A stretch of DNA of 64,000 bases, taken from the NCBI GenBank assembly GCA_964408085.1, contig CAYOYB010000002.1, positions 62,001-126,000 on the forward strand, written 5' to 3'. Shown here piece by piece: positions 24,637-32,073 of the stretch; positions within the stretch are counted from its first letter, which is position 1, and each line of letters opens with the position of its first letter. Both the position numbers and the translations under genes were made by a program. This stretch comes from CAJLIR01 sp964408085. GTDB taxonomy: Bacteria > Bacillota_I > Bacilli_A > RF39 > UBA660. The notes under the pieces were generated by a model. The model saw nothing but the letters and a program-made list of their open reading frames with translations. It ran no database searches and had not been told where the DNA came from.

Positions 24637-25622
24637 TCTATTACCTCCAAACTAATCGCATGCGCAATACTTGGAATGGTCATTTTTTCATTAACCATAG
24701 TAGGAGACATTAAAGCACCTGTTGCAACTAATAAAACTCTAGTTACTTCTTTCTTTTTCATTTTATTAAAAATATAGCCATAAGTAACAAGTGGTGCACA
24801 AGCAGGTCCACTTGCCCCTGCATATACTGGTTGATTATCTAAATCAAAAATCATACAAGCTGTATCATCATAATTTTTTAATTTAATATTATATTCAGTT
24901 TCCATATATTCTTTTAAAATTTTTTTACCATAAATACCTAAATCACCAGTTAAAACTAAATCATAATAATCAATTTCTCTTTTAGTATCTCTAAGATGTT
25001 CATATATTGTTTGAGCTGCTGCTGGTGCCATTACTGCTCCCATATTATAAACATCCTTTATACCCATATCTATTACAGAACCAATTGTCCCACTTTCTAT
25101 TCTTATACCTTTTTTATCGTTAGATAAATAGGCACTAGCACCACCAGTTGTTGTAAAGGTTGTTGTCTTTCTTTTTGGACCACCATATTCAATTGGATAT
25201 CTAAATTGTTTCTCAGCTGAATTATTATGTGATGAAACAGAACAAATACAATTTTTTATAATTTTTTTATCAACTAATGAAGATCCAATAATAAGACCTT
25301 CCGTACTAGTTGCACAAGCATTATAAACACCTAAATATGGTATACCAAGCTTACTAGCAGCATAATTTGAAGAGGTCAATTGATTCATTAAATCTCCAGA
25401 AATGTGTAAATCAACATCAAAACGTGTACGACCTATTTTATTCAGTAAAATATCAATAGAATCCTCTATTAATTTTGATTCGGCCTGTTCCCATGTTTTA
25501 AGCCCAAAGTAAAAATCATTATAACTTTTATCAAAATAACTTTGTAATGGTCCATTTTTTTCATAAGGTCCTGTAACAGTTCCTGTATCATTAATATATA
25601 CATTATCAAATTTTATTGTCAT
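24633..25622 (-). CDS. spoVAD: Stage V sporulation protein AD
   Basis: A 329-residue soluble SpoVA protein with a thiolase/KAS-III-like fold that binds dipicolinic acid at the forespore membrane. Recognisable segments: LGVYNACATSTEGLIIG, RYPIEYGGPKRKTTTFT and the ending TRVLLVATGALMSPTM. The start MTIKFDNVYIND is chosen because GGAGG lies five bases before it; an in-frame start five codons upstream would precede that site. It begins just four bases after the end of spoVAC and overlaps spoVAE by four. Confidence 0.95.
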   Translation of the reverse strand: MTIKFDNVYINDTGTVTGPYEKNGPLQSYFDKSYNDFYFGLKTWEQAESKLIEDSIDILLNKIGRTRFDVDLHISGDLMNQLTSSNYAASKLGIPYLGVYNACATSTEGLIIGSSLVDKKIIKNCICSVSSHNNSAEKQFRYPIEYGGPKRKTTTFTTTGGASAYLSNDKKGIRIESGTIGSVIDMGIKDVYNMGAVMAPAAAQTIYEHLRDTKREIDYYDLVLTGDLGIYGKKILKEYMETEYNIKLKNYDDTACMIFDLDNQPVYAGASGPACAPLVTYGYIFNKMKKKEVTRVLLVATGALMSPTMVNEKMTIPSIAHAISLEVIE

Positions 25623-25626
25623 ATTA

Positions 25627-26067
25627 TTAACCTCCAAATATTATAAGACGCAAAAGTCCAAAGACATAGGCGCTTACAACTCCAAAAATTATTACAGCCC
25701 CAGAAAGTTTAAACATACTAGCACCAATTCCAGTAACTAAACCTTCTTTTTTGTAATCTAAAGCTGCACTCATCATCGCATGGGCAAAACCTGTAATTGG
25801 TATAAAAAGACCTGCTTTACAAAAATGAACCCATTTATCAAAAAATCCAAAACAAGTAAGTAAACAACCTATAAATATAAGTGTTATTATCATATAAGTT
25901 CCTGCCTCTTTAGTAGGAATATCTAAGTAGTAAGAATAAAGTTGCAAAATAAATTGTCCTAATACTCCCATAAGTCCACCAGATAAAAAAGCAATCATGC
26001 CATTATACATTCTATTTTCTTTTGGTGTATGTTTATCAACTAATTGTTTATATTTATTTTTTTCCAT
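25627..26067 (-). CDS. spoVAC: Stage V sporulation protein AC
   Basis: A 146-residue membrane protein with four to five helices, first gene of the spoVA operon. SpoVAC acts as a mechanosensitive component of the dipicolinic acid channel in Bacillus. Matching segments: HTPKENRMYNGMIAFLSGG, AGLFIPITGFAHAMMSAALD and the start pattern EKNKYKQLVDKHTP. The start MEKNKYKQLV follows TAGGAGGAATTTT; a longer in-frame extension upstream runs through the promoter and is not real. A sigma-G-like promoter lies 18-47 bp upstream. Confidence 0.95.
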   Translation of the reverse strand: MEKNKYKQLVDKHTPKENRMYNGMIAFLSGGLMGVLGQFILQLYSYYLDIPTKEAGTYMIITLIFIGCLLTCFGFFDKWVHFCKAGLFIPITGFAHAMMSAALDYKKEGLVTGIGASMFKLSGAVIIFGVVSAYVFGLLRLIIFGG

Positions 26068-26084
26068 AAAATTCCTCCTAAATT

Positions 26085-26114
26085 TATTATGAAAGGAATT
26101 TTTAATTATATACA
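26085..26114 (-). promoter_or_regulatory. Sigma-G-like (forespore) promoter of spoVAC
   Basis: On the minus strand TGTATA (26109-26114), 17 bp, CATAATA (26085-26091). The known sigma-G/F consensus is about TGAATA and CATACTA or CATAATA at this spacing, so the match is strong, and the gene is a known forespore gene in Bacillus. Confidence 0.7.
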
Positions 26115-26118
26115 AAAA

Positions 26119-26149
26119 AATAATCTATTAATTTTTTTAATAGATTATT
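26119..26149 (-). terminator. Hairpin upstream of spoVAC; terminator for minus-strand transcripts
   Basis: Thirteen-base arms AATAATCTATTAA and TTAATAGATTATT followed by a run of seven T on the minus strand. It would end any transcript running leftward from the 26150-26516 region, for example an antisense RNA to the small toxin-like gene. Confidence 0.65.
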
Positions 26150-26171
26150 AAGAAAATATTTTTTTGTTCGC

Positions 26172-26200
26172 TTGTTTTATATGTTAACTGACAGTATAAT
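26172..26200 (+). promoter_or_regulatory. Promoter of a short transcript with a 29-aa ORF
   Basis: TTGTTT (26172-26177), 17 bp, TATAAT (26195-26200). The -10 box is perfect and the -35 box is 4/6. The predicted transcript would start near 26207 and end at the hairpin at 26399-26442. Confidence 0.6.
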
Positions 26201-26264
26201 TCATCTTAGGAATATCGACTACCCATCACTTGCCTCTAACTTTTAAAAAGAAGGCTTGATATTT

Positions 26265-26354
26265 ATGAAGAAAAAAGATTTATTAATCTTTATTTTAATA
26301 CTAATTATCATTTTATTAATAGTCTCTTTATTGATTCTAGTAGTAAAAAAATAG
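26265..26354 (+). CDS. 29-aa hydrophobic peptide, candidate type I toxin
   Basis: The peptide starts MKKKDLLIFILILI and ends VVKK: one membrane-spanning helix of Ile/Leu/Val with Lys at both ends, the layout of type I toxin and other short membrane peptides. AGAAGG lies ten bases before the ATG. The gene sits alone on the plus strand in a 400-bp space between two minus-strand genes, with its own promoter, a 58-base leader and a strong terminator, so the transcript is about 235 bases. The repeated word AGTACTCAA occurs at 26353 and 26405 in the 3' part, which is reminiscent of the direct repeats of Fst-type systems. No known family is assigned. Confidence 0.5.
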   Translation: MKKKDLLIFILILIIILLIVSLLILVVKK

Positions 26355-26398
26355 TACTCAATTTACTTACGTAGATTAAGCACAAACCTTATCATATA

Positions 26399-26442
26399 GG
26401 GTAAGTACTCAACAAGCGAAAGTTAAGTATTTCCCTTTTTTA
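26399..26442 (+). terminator. Terminator of the toxin-like transcript
   Basis: GGG-TAAGTACTC-AAC pairs with GTT-AAGTATTT-CCC around an AAGCGAAA loop, followed by six T. Strong intrinsic terminator on the plus strand. Confidence 0.8.
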
Positions 26443-26516
26443 TTATATGCAAGCTTCCTTGACATATTCATAATATCATATTTATACAGTTTTGCCAAAA
26501 CAAACAAGATGATAAC

Positions 26517-27425
26517 CTAATTTCTATTTTTTGTGTATTTAAGTTTTTTGGTTCTTAGTAACATTGAAATAATAATTATTAATGAAGAAATGACTACTAA
26601 AATGAATAATTGAATATTTGAATCTAATGTTTTAGGATTATTAATTGCTTCATCATCATTAGATAATGATGAATTAGGTATATTATTAGAATTATCAGAA
26701 TTTTTATCATTTTCATTATATTTATCATCATCTGATGTGTTATTATCCTCATTGGTTTTATCATCGTTTGATGGTTTATTACTTTCGTTAGGTTTATCAT
26801 CGCCTATTTCTATTTCACCTATACAAGTTGCTATACCATTCTCTTTAGTACAATTAGTTCCAAAAATAATATTATCTTTTAATACTTCGTCAGAAATACT
26901 AGATTTATTAATAATAGTATTTATTTTATTATTTGCAAATGCCAGTTTTCCAATTTCTGTTACACTACTAGGTATTATCAGCTCTACTAAATCATTATTA
27001 TAAAAAGCCTCCTCTTCAATTGAGTTTACAACATCTGGAATTACTACACTAGTTAGATTTTTATTTTGAAAACCATCAATAGACATATGATGATTAATTT
27101 TTGTCAAATCTAAATTCCCAAAAGTAGTTGGAATTACAACATCTGTAATAGTTTCGTATCCCTTATCATTACCATCGTAGCATAAATAATCTTCAATATA
27201 GAAATCTACATATATTCCTGAACCTTCACAAATAGGTGCACACATTTCCTCTCCATTAATTTCGCCACATTTTATAACCTCATGACAATTCTCAATTGGA
27301 TATGCTGCATATTCAAAACAATATTCAGGTGTACTTTCTAACGCTTGAACCTCATCACTAAATTTAAAAATCATTACTACCATCAGTAATATTAATAAAT
27401 TCTTAAATATACTATTTTTTTTCAT
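26517..27425 (-). CDS. Leucine-rich repeat (BspA type) surface protein with sorting-like tail
   Basis: Signal peptide (residues 1-28), then a Cys-rich part (CFEYAAYPIENCHEVIKC), then two to three BspA-type repeats (LTSVVIPDVVNSIEEEAFYNN, DLVELIIPSSV), an Asp/Asn/Ser-rich spacer (about 205-260), and a tail NPKTLD (residues 263-268) followed by a hydrophobic helix and a basic end KLKYTKNR. That tail is close to sortase signals of the NPKTxD/LPxTG kind, so the protein may be cell-wall linked; without a sortase gene nearby this is inference. Fewer repeats than usual. It stands alone behind a ribosome site AGGAAGGTG. Confidence 0.75.
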   Translation of the reverse strand: MKKNSIFKNLLILLMVVMIFKFSDEVQALESTPEYCFEYAAYPIENCHEVIKCGEINGEEMCAPICEGSGIYVDFYIEDYLCYDGNDKGYETITDVVIPTTFGNLDLTKINHHMSIDGFQNKNLTSVVIPDVVNSIEEEAFYNNDLVELIIPSSVTEIGKLAFANNKINTIINKSSISDEVLKDNIIFGTNCTKENGIATCIGEIEIGDDKPNESNKPSNDDKTNEDNNTSDDDKYNENDKNSDNSNNIPNSSLSNDDEAINNPKTLDSNIQLFILVVISSLIIIISMLLRTKKLKYTKNRN

Positions 27426-27580
27426 AAAACACCTTCCTAATATTATATAAATTTTTTTATAACATTAAAACAATTTTACTATTTAATTAAAATCTAAATT
27501 GTTCTATTACATAATCATTATATCAATTTTAATTTATTAAACAATAATTCTAATGTTATAAAAAATTATTCAGTAAAAAA

Positions 27581-27602
27581 ACAAACTAGGCTGCTAGTTT
27601 GT
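27581..27602 (-). terminator. Terminator of the spoIIAA-sigF unit
   Basis: Perfect nine-base arms ACAAACTAG and CTAGTTTGT, four-base loop, seven T on the minus strand. It overlaps the last codons of sigF. Confidence 0.9.
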
Positions 27603-28251
27603 CTTTTAACTTCATTAAAACTTTTTGTTCTTTTCTTGATACTTGTACTTGCGTCATTCCTAAAATTTCAGCTGTTTCTGTTTGTGTCATATCACACATA
27701 TATCTTTGTTCAATTAATGTTCTTTCTAAATCTGGCAATAAAGAAAGTTCGTTTCTTAACGCAATTAACTCATCAAGATTATTTACCTTCTGTTCACTTA
27801 CAGAATCATACAAGGTAATTTGTTTTCCATCGTTATTAAGAGGTTCATCTAAACTTTGTAAAACGTTAATTGATTTCATGGCTTCAGCAATAAAATATTC
27901 ATCAATTTCTAAATAATTTGAAAGTTCTTTTATAGTTGGTTGACGCATTAATTTTTGTGTTAATAATATTGTTGCTTTTTCAATCTGCAAATTTAATTTG
28001 GTTATATCACGGCTGATTTTGATTCCCTTATCTTCTCTTACAAATTTTTTCATTTCCCCTAATATATATGTATAAGCATAGGTTGTAAATTTATTATTAA
28101 AACTTGCATCATAGTTTTTATAAGCAGTAATTAACCCCATTACCCCTGCTTGAAATAAATCTTCTTTATTAGGATAATTTTCAAAATAATGTGAGATAGA
28201 ATAAATCAAATTTTTATTTTCTTCAATTACTTGTTCTAAACTTTGACTCAT
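27586..28251 (-). CDS. sigF: Forespore sigma factor (SigF/SigG group)
   Basis: A 221-residue sigma-70 family protein with region 2 (NKEDLFQAGVMGLITAYKNYD...FTTYAYTYILGEMKKFVRED), region 3 (KISRDITKLNLQIEKA) and a region 4 helix-turn-helix ending TETAEILGMTQVQVSRKEQK. The segment LGEMKKFVREDKGIKISR and the VQVSRxE end are marks of the SigF/SigG/SigB group. It directly follows a STAS-domain gene with a nine-base gap, the place of sigF in spoIIA, but the anti-sigma gene spoIIAB that normally lies between is missing. Assignment to SigF rests on this location; SigG is the alternative. AGGAGGAT precedes the ATG. Spo0A boxes lie upstream of the unit. Confidence 0.85.
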   Translation of the reverse strand: MSQSLEQVIEENKNLIYSISHYFENYPNKEDLFQAGVMGLITAYKNYDASFNNKFTTYAYTYILGEMKKFVREDKGIKISRDITKLNLQIEKATILLTQKLMRQPTIKELSNYLEIDEYFIAEAMKSINVLQSLDEPLNNDGKQITLYDSVSEQKVNNLDELIALRNELSLLPDLERTLIEQRYMCDMTQTETAEILGMTQVQVSRKEQKVLMKLKDKLAA

Positions 28252-28260
28252 TTATCCTCC

Positions 28261-28608
28261 TCATACATTAATTAGTTGTAAAGCAGTTAATTCATCAGTT
28301 ATTTCATTAGCATATTTAAGTAAACGACTATTTTTAATTTTTTTTCTAACTTCCTCATTATTTATACCACATACCATTAAATTTCCATGATTGTTTCTTA
28401 AAAGCTCATAATTATAAAATAATGTACTTATTCCTTTAATATCAATATAAGTCAAATTTTCAACATTAAAAACAATATTTTTAAAACCATTCTTTTCAAC
28501 CAAGCTTGTAACCTTTTCATTTAAAATATTAACTGTTTTTTTATTTAGAATACCTTTTAAACGAATGAAAAAGATGCCACGTCTAAACTCTGTTTCTACC
28601 TCTAACAT
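28261..28608 (-). CDS. spoIIAA: Anti-sigma factor antagonist-like STAS protein (SpoIIAA position)
   Basis: A 115-residue single STAS domain with the SpoIIAA topology: VETEFRRGIFFIRLKG at the start, KNIVFNVENLTYIDIKGIS in the middle. In SpoIIAA the segment D-S-S-G holds Ser58, which SpoIIAB phosphorylates. Here the segment is D56-I57-K58-G59, so the phosphate acceptor is replaced by Lys. The next gene is sigF with no spoIIAB between. It may be constitutively in the unphosphorylated-like state, or it may work by another mechanism. GAGGTGATAT precedes the ATG. STAS identity is secure; the functional reading is inference. Confidence 0.8.
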   Translation of the reverse strand: MLEVETEFRRGIFFIRLKGILNKKTVNILNEKVTSLVEKNGFKNIVFNVENLTYIDIKGISTLFYNYELLRNNHGNLMVCGINNEEVRKKIKNSRLLKYANEITDELTALQLINV

Positions 28609-28659
28609 ATATCACCTCGCTATATTAATTTAGCACACATTTTTTAGAATTTTTACGAA

Positions 28660-28693
28660 TTCGACAAAACTAGAATTTTTTTTAGGTCGACAA
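28660..28693 (-). promoter_or_regulatory. Two Spo0A boxes upstream of spoIIAA-sigF
   Basis: On the minus strand TTGTCGAA (28660-28667) matches the Spo0A box exactly, and TTGTCGAC (28686-28693) matches 7 of 8. They lie 52-85 bp before the start of the STAS gene, 18 bp apart. In Bacillus the spoIIA promoter is activated by Spo0A~P and uses sigma H; GTCGAAT here also fits a sigma-H -10 (RnnGAAT), but no -35 was found. Confidence 0.65.
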
Positions 28694-28708
28694 ATTTTTT
28701 AATAAAAA

Positions 28709-28734
28709 AATAATTTATGTAAAATTACATTATT
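28709..28734 (-). terminator. Terminator of the 28730-29191 gene
   Basis: AATAAT...TGTAA pairs with TTACATTATT, with a following T run on the minus strand. Overlaps the stop codon. Confidence 0.6.
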
Positions 28735-29191
28735 TAATTCTTTTTAAAAGTTTTGTTTCTTCTAATAATTTATTTGTTTCAATTATATTCCACTTTGGTG
28801 TATCAAATATAAATGTATTAATATCACTAAAATTAGTATTATTTATATTTTGATAGACAAATGGTTTTTCTAAAAAATTATTTGTATTAGATATTTTTAA
28901 AGAAAATATAGAATTAGAATTATTAATTTTTATTTTTAAGCTAGATAATGGATAATAGTTTTCTAAATCTACTATATAGTAATCTAAAAAATCATATTTA
29001 AAATCTAATTTTTTGTCAGCTATATATATTTCTATACTGTCAATATCAAAAACCTCTAAATTATAAAAATAAATATATCGAACTTCTTTAACCTCGCTAT
29101 ATTTATATATATAAGCTGATTCTTTTAAAAAATTATTAATTGTGTTTATATGTAAGTTAAATAATAAATTTATAAATAGTAATATTTTCAT
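28730..29191 (-). CDS. Unknown secreted or anchored protein, 153 aa
   Basis: N-terminal hydrophobic segment MKILLFINLLFNLHI looks like a short signal sequence. The rest is rich in Asn, Ile, Tyr and Phe, with alternating hydrophobic residues, suggesting a beta-rich outer domain (FYNLEVFDIDSIEIYIADKKL). No family is recognised. GAGGTGGAAAG precedes the ATG. It lies between the spoIIA unit and the DUF1700 gene on the same strand, separated from both by terminators, so it is a single-gene unit. Confidence 0.5.
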   Translation of the reverse strand: MKILLFINLLFNLHINTINNFLKESAYIYKYSEVKEVRYIYFYNLEVFDIDSIEIYIADKKLDFKYDFLDYYIVDLENYYPLSSLKIKINNSNSIFSLKISNTNNFLEKPFVYQNINNTNFSDINTFIFDTPKWNIIETNKLLEETKLLKRIK

Positions 29192-29255
29192 TTCTTTCCA
29201 CCTCTATTTACAAATATATTTGAAAAGTTAAAAAAATCCTTTTAAAAATAAAAAA

Positions 29256-29279
29256 AATATAGAAAAATTTTTCTATATT
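29256..29279 (-). terminator. Terminator of the padR-DUF1700 unit
   Basis: AATATAG and CTATATT arms around A5T5, followed by a long T run on the minus strand, overlapping the stop codon of the DUF1700 gene. Confidence 0.7.
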
Positions 29280-30681
29280 AATAAAAAATTAAAATTTTAC
29301 TTCTAGTATTTTCATTTACTTTAATTGTTACCTTACCTTTATATAAATCTCCATAATTATAAACATTATGATTTTTTAAATCATTTATAACTATATTAAA
29401 AGTTTCATTAAAATTAAATCTATGATTTTTATATGGATGAAGATCTAAAACAATACCAGCATCACGACTGTCATAGTTTTCATGTCTCTGCACATTTGTT
29501 AATTTGCTATAGTAATCAATTGATACTATTACTTCATTATCATTCAAAGTATCATCTATTATTATATCTTTTTCATACATGTCATAAATATATAAATTAC
29601 TATTATTATCTATATTAATAGTTTCTGTATAATTATCAAGTCTAATGTTAGGTAATGTATCATAAAAAGTAAATTCAAATAGTGATGATACAAAAATTAT
29701 TCCACCCGTAATTGTTATAATAAGTCCAGTAAAGAATGGCCATATATAAATCCTTTTTCTAGTAAAAATTAAGCGATTAAAGACATCAAATAACCAACTA
29801 CTACCAATACTTAATCCAAGTAAAGCAATAAATATTCCTAAAATAGGTACCCCTTTAATTAAAAAATATAAGCTAATACCAGTGGCTGTAAAAAGACCAA
29901 TGATAATTAAACAAACAGGAATCATAATAAAAACTATAGCGCATATTTTTAATAAAATTGATAAAACTCCACTGGATTTCTTTTGTTCAACCGGTTTGTT
30001 ATCTTGGCTATGCAACGTATCTATATTAGAATAAACTCTATTATCTACATCAGTGGTCTTTTTTTTTACATCATTTGGCTGTTCTACATTAGAAGTTACT
30101 TTACCATTATTAAAATATTTTTTAAAGAAAATAATACCAACTAATACACAACAAATAATATATATAAACCACATAATAATATTCCAAATAACGCTAATTC
30201 CTAAATCAAATGGATCAAAGATACCACCTAAAACAGAACTTCCTAACCTTCTTAACAAATAGAAAGGAACTCTAAGGATAGCTAAAATAATTAAGAAAAC
30301 AAAAACTTTAAGAATTATTTCAAATATGGTTTCTAATGTTAAAGTATTGCCTGAATTTTTAAAATCATTAACAACATTAGTTGTTGTATCAGCTAATTTT
30401 TTCGCACCTCTTTTAATAAAATCCTCTGTATTACTAGCGACTTCTTTTGCCTTTTTGCTAAATCCATTATCATAATCAGGATTTATTTTATAAGACTCTA
30501 ATATTTCTTTAACTAATGAGTCAATATTGCCAAACTCTAAAACAGCTTGTTCTTCAGTCTCTCCATTTTTAACTTTTTCATTGATAATGTCACTATATTC
30601 ATTTATAATATCTTTTCTTTCATTTTCATTTAACACTTTTAATCGCTTTTCTAGCTCATTAATAAATTGTTTTTTATTCAT
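29278..30681 (-). CDS. DUF1700/HAAS-domain membrane protein
   Basis: A 467-residue protein. Residues 1-65 form the HAAS helical domain (KKQFINELEKRL...NEYSDIINEKVKNGETEEQAVLEFG), which usually pairs with PadR-type regulators. Then come about five to six membrane helices (residues 120-350), with a charged loop in the middle, and a C-terminal outer domain of beta strands (VIVSIDYYSKLTNVQ...FNIVINDLKN) like DUF4097. PadR/HAAS pairs are envelope-stress modules in which the HAAS protein controls or senses through PadR. The gene overlaps the end of padR by 8 bases. The exact signal is unknown. Confidence 0.8.
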   Translation of the reverse strand: MNKKQFINELEKRLKVLNENERKDIINEYSDIINEKVKNGETEEQAVLEFGNIDSLVKEILESYKINPDYDNGFSKKAKEVASNTEDFIKRGAKKLADTTTNVVNDFKNSGNTLTLETIFEIILKVFVFLIILAILRVPFYLLRRLGSSVLGGIFDPFDLGISVIWNIIMWFIYIICCVLVGIIFFKKYFNNGKVTSNVEQPNDVKKKTTDVDNRVYSNIDTLHSQDNKPVEQKKSSGVLSILLKICAIVFIMIPVCLIIIGLFTATGISLYFLIKGVPILGIFIALLGLSIGSSWLFDVFNRLIFTRKRIYIWPFFTGLIITITGGIIFVSSLFEFTFYDTLPNIRLDNYTETINIDNNSNLYIYDMYEKDIIIDDTLNDNEVIVSIDYYSKLTNVQRHENYDSRDAGIVLDLHPYKNHRFNFNETFNIVINDLKNHNVYNYGDLYKGKVTIKVNENTRSKILIFY

Positions 30682-30997
30682 TAATATTACACTCCTTTAT
30701 AAATTTATTTACAGATTCTGAAAATAATTCCCAGCTTTTTCGTAACTCGTTCATTTGTTTTAAACCAAGTTCTGTAATTTTATAATACTTTCTAGGTGGT
30801 CCCTCTGTCGACTCTACTAAATATGTATCAAAATATCTTTCATTAGTAAGACGCTTTAATAATGGATATATTGTTCCATCATTTACATCAACAACTTTAG
30901 ATACTTCCATAATTAATTCATAACCATACATATCATGTTTGCTAACAGATAATAGTACAATAAGTTCTAGAACACCCTTTTTAAATTGTGTATTCAT
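30674..30997 (-). CDS. PadR-family transcription regulator
   Basis: A 107-residue winged-helix repressor. Seen: FKKGVLELIVLLSVSKHDMYGYELI (helix 1-2), the recognition part DGTIYPLLKRL, and the wing RYFDTYLVESTEGPPRKYYKIT. This is the short PadR-s1 type, which lacks a long dimerisation tail. Overlaps the downstream DUF1700 gene, the usual partner. The start follows GAGGTGAGGC. A palindrome overlapping its -35 box implies autorepression. Confidence 0.92.
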   Translation of the reverse strand: MNTQFKKGVLELIVLLSVSKHDMYGYELIMEVSKVVDVNDGTIYPLLKRLTNERYFDTYLVESTEGPPRKYYKITELGLKQMNELRKSWELFSESVNKFIKECNINE

Positions 30998-31013
30998 GCC
31001 TCACCTCAATATA

Positions 31014-31045
31014 ATTCTATACCTACTACTTGGTATTGTCAAGTA
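31014..31045 (-). promoter_or_regulatory. padR promoter with overlapping operator
   Basis: On the minus strand TTGACA (31037-31042), 17 bp, TAGAAT (31014-31019). The inverted repeat TACTTG-N7-CAAGTA (31027-31045) overlaps the -35 box and fits a PadR-type operator. Autorepression is inferred. Confidence 0.75.
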
Positions 31046-31134
31046 CTAAAATATTTTTTATAGTAAAATTTTATTTTTATGGACAAAATAAATAAATTTT
31101 CTTTAAACATATAATTATTTGGGATGTGATTTAT

Positions 31135-31836
31135 ATGTTAAAAAAATTATTTAAATTATTATTTAAAGATTTTTACCTTTTTACAGCTGCCTACTCTAAT
31201 AATGTTTTTCCAGATCCATTATCTAAAGAAGAAGAAGATTATTATGTTGAAAAATGTCGTTTAGGTGATGAAGATGCTAGAAACAAACTTATTGAACATA
31301 ATTTAAGACTTGTTGCTCATATCGTCAAAAAATATGAACATAGACGTGATGATGCTGACGATTTAATTAGTATTGGTACTATTGGTTTAATTAAAGGTAT
31401 CGATAGCTTTTCCTATAAACATGGTACTAGAATAACTACCTATTGTGCTAGATGTATTGAAAATGAAATATTAATGCATTTTAGAAGTGATAAAAAAAAT
31501 AATAAAAATGTTAGCATTAATGAATCAGTTGGCTTTGATAAAGATGGTAACGAAATAACTTTATTAGATATTTTAAAAACTCCTAAACCAGATTTTGCTA
31601 CTGATTTACATAATAAACAAAATTTAGATTTATTAAAAGAATATTTTGATGTATTAAATGAAAGAGAAAAAGAAGTCATTATTAAACGTTATGGGCTATT
31701 TGGTACTGATGAAGTTACTCAAAAAGAAATAGCTAAAGAATTAGGTATTTCTAGAAGTTATGTTTCACGTATTGAAAAAAGAGCACTTACTAAAATGCTC
31801 CGTGAATTTTTAAAAAATAAAAATCATACATTTTAA
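31135..31836 (+). CDS. sigK: Late mother-cell sigma factor SigK
   Basis: A 233-residue sigma-70 family protein. The N-terminus MLKKLFKLLFKDFYLFTAAY is hydrophobic and fits the SigK pro-sequence removed by SpoIVFB. Region 2 has DARNKLIEHNLRLVAHIVKKYE and EDLISIGTIGLIKGI-like residues, and region 4 ends GISRSYVSRIEKRALTKM, both characteristic of SigK. SigK drives late mother-cell genes such as coat genes (a CotD-like gene lies at 48839). The gene is in one piece, without a skin-type element. GGGATGTGAT precedes the ATG used; a GTG three codons earlier overlaps it. CATATAAT at 31109-31116 could be a sigma-E -10. The last 92 bases are duplicated at 33994. Confidence 0.93.
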   Translation: MLKKLFKLLFKDFYLFTAAYSNNVFPDPLSKEEEDYYVEKCRLGDEDARNKLIEHNLRLVAHIVKKYEHRRDDADDLISIGTIGLIKGIDSFSYKHGTRITTYCARCIENEILMHFRSDKKNNKNVSINESVGFDKDGNEITLLDILKTPKPDFATDLHNKQNLDLLKEYFDVLNEREKEVIIKRYGLFGTDEVTQKEIAKELGISRSYVSRIEKRALTKMLREFLKNKNHTF

Positions 31837-31922
31837 TTTGCTAAATAATAAGCATAATACTCATCAAAAGTTATCCCTAGTTCATGAATTTTAGTAGCAA
31901 CTTCAACACCAACATAACGATA
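31745..31922. repeat. Direct repeat 1a: 3' ends of sigK and vanY
   Basis: 178 bp that recur at 33994-34171 with only three substitutions. The unit is the last 92 bases of sigK plus the last 86 bases of the convergent vanY gene. This copy is attached to the intact sigK and to a vanY fragment. It marks the left edge of a 2.1-kb insertion. Confidence 0.9.
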
Positions 31923-32060
31923 ATGACAAGACTCATAATCTTCTAGTAAATAATTATATTTATTTAACTATTACATATTATATTTTATCACTACTATTTT
32001 TTTATAATATTTTAATTATACATCTAAATTTTTTAAATTTGATAAAGAAATAGTTTTTTA
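31837..32060 (-). pseudogene. Decayed vanY fragment
   Basis: The minus strand encodes CHYRYVGVEVATKIHELG and the last residues YYAYYLAN, nearly identical to the end of the vanY gene at 34082. Beyond the repeat, pieces of an earlier vanY part (NKYNYLLEDYE, then a region matching the segment near LDAYLEYYQ) follow in the right order but with internal deletions. It is a remnant of a second vanY copy. It keeps the zinc-ligand His (C-H-Y-R) that the intact-length copy has lost. Confidence 0.75.
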
Positions 32061-32073
32061 TAATAATTTCAAA

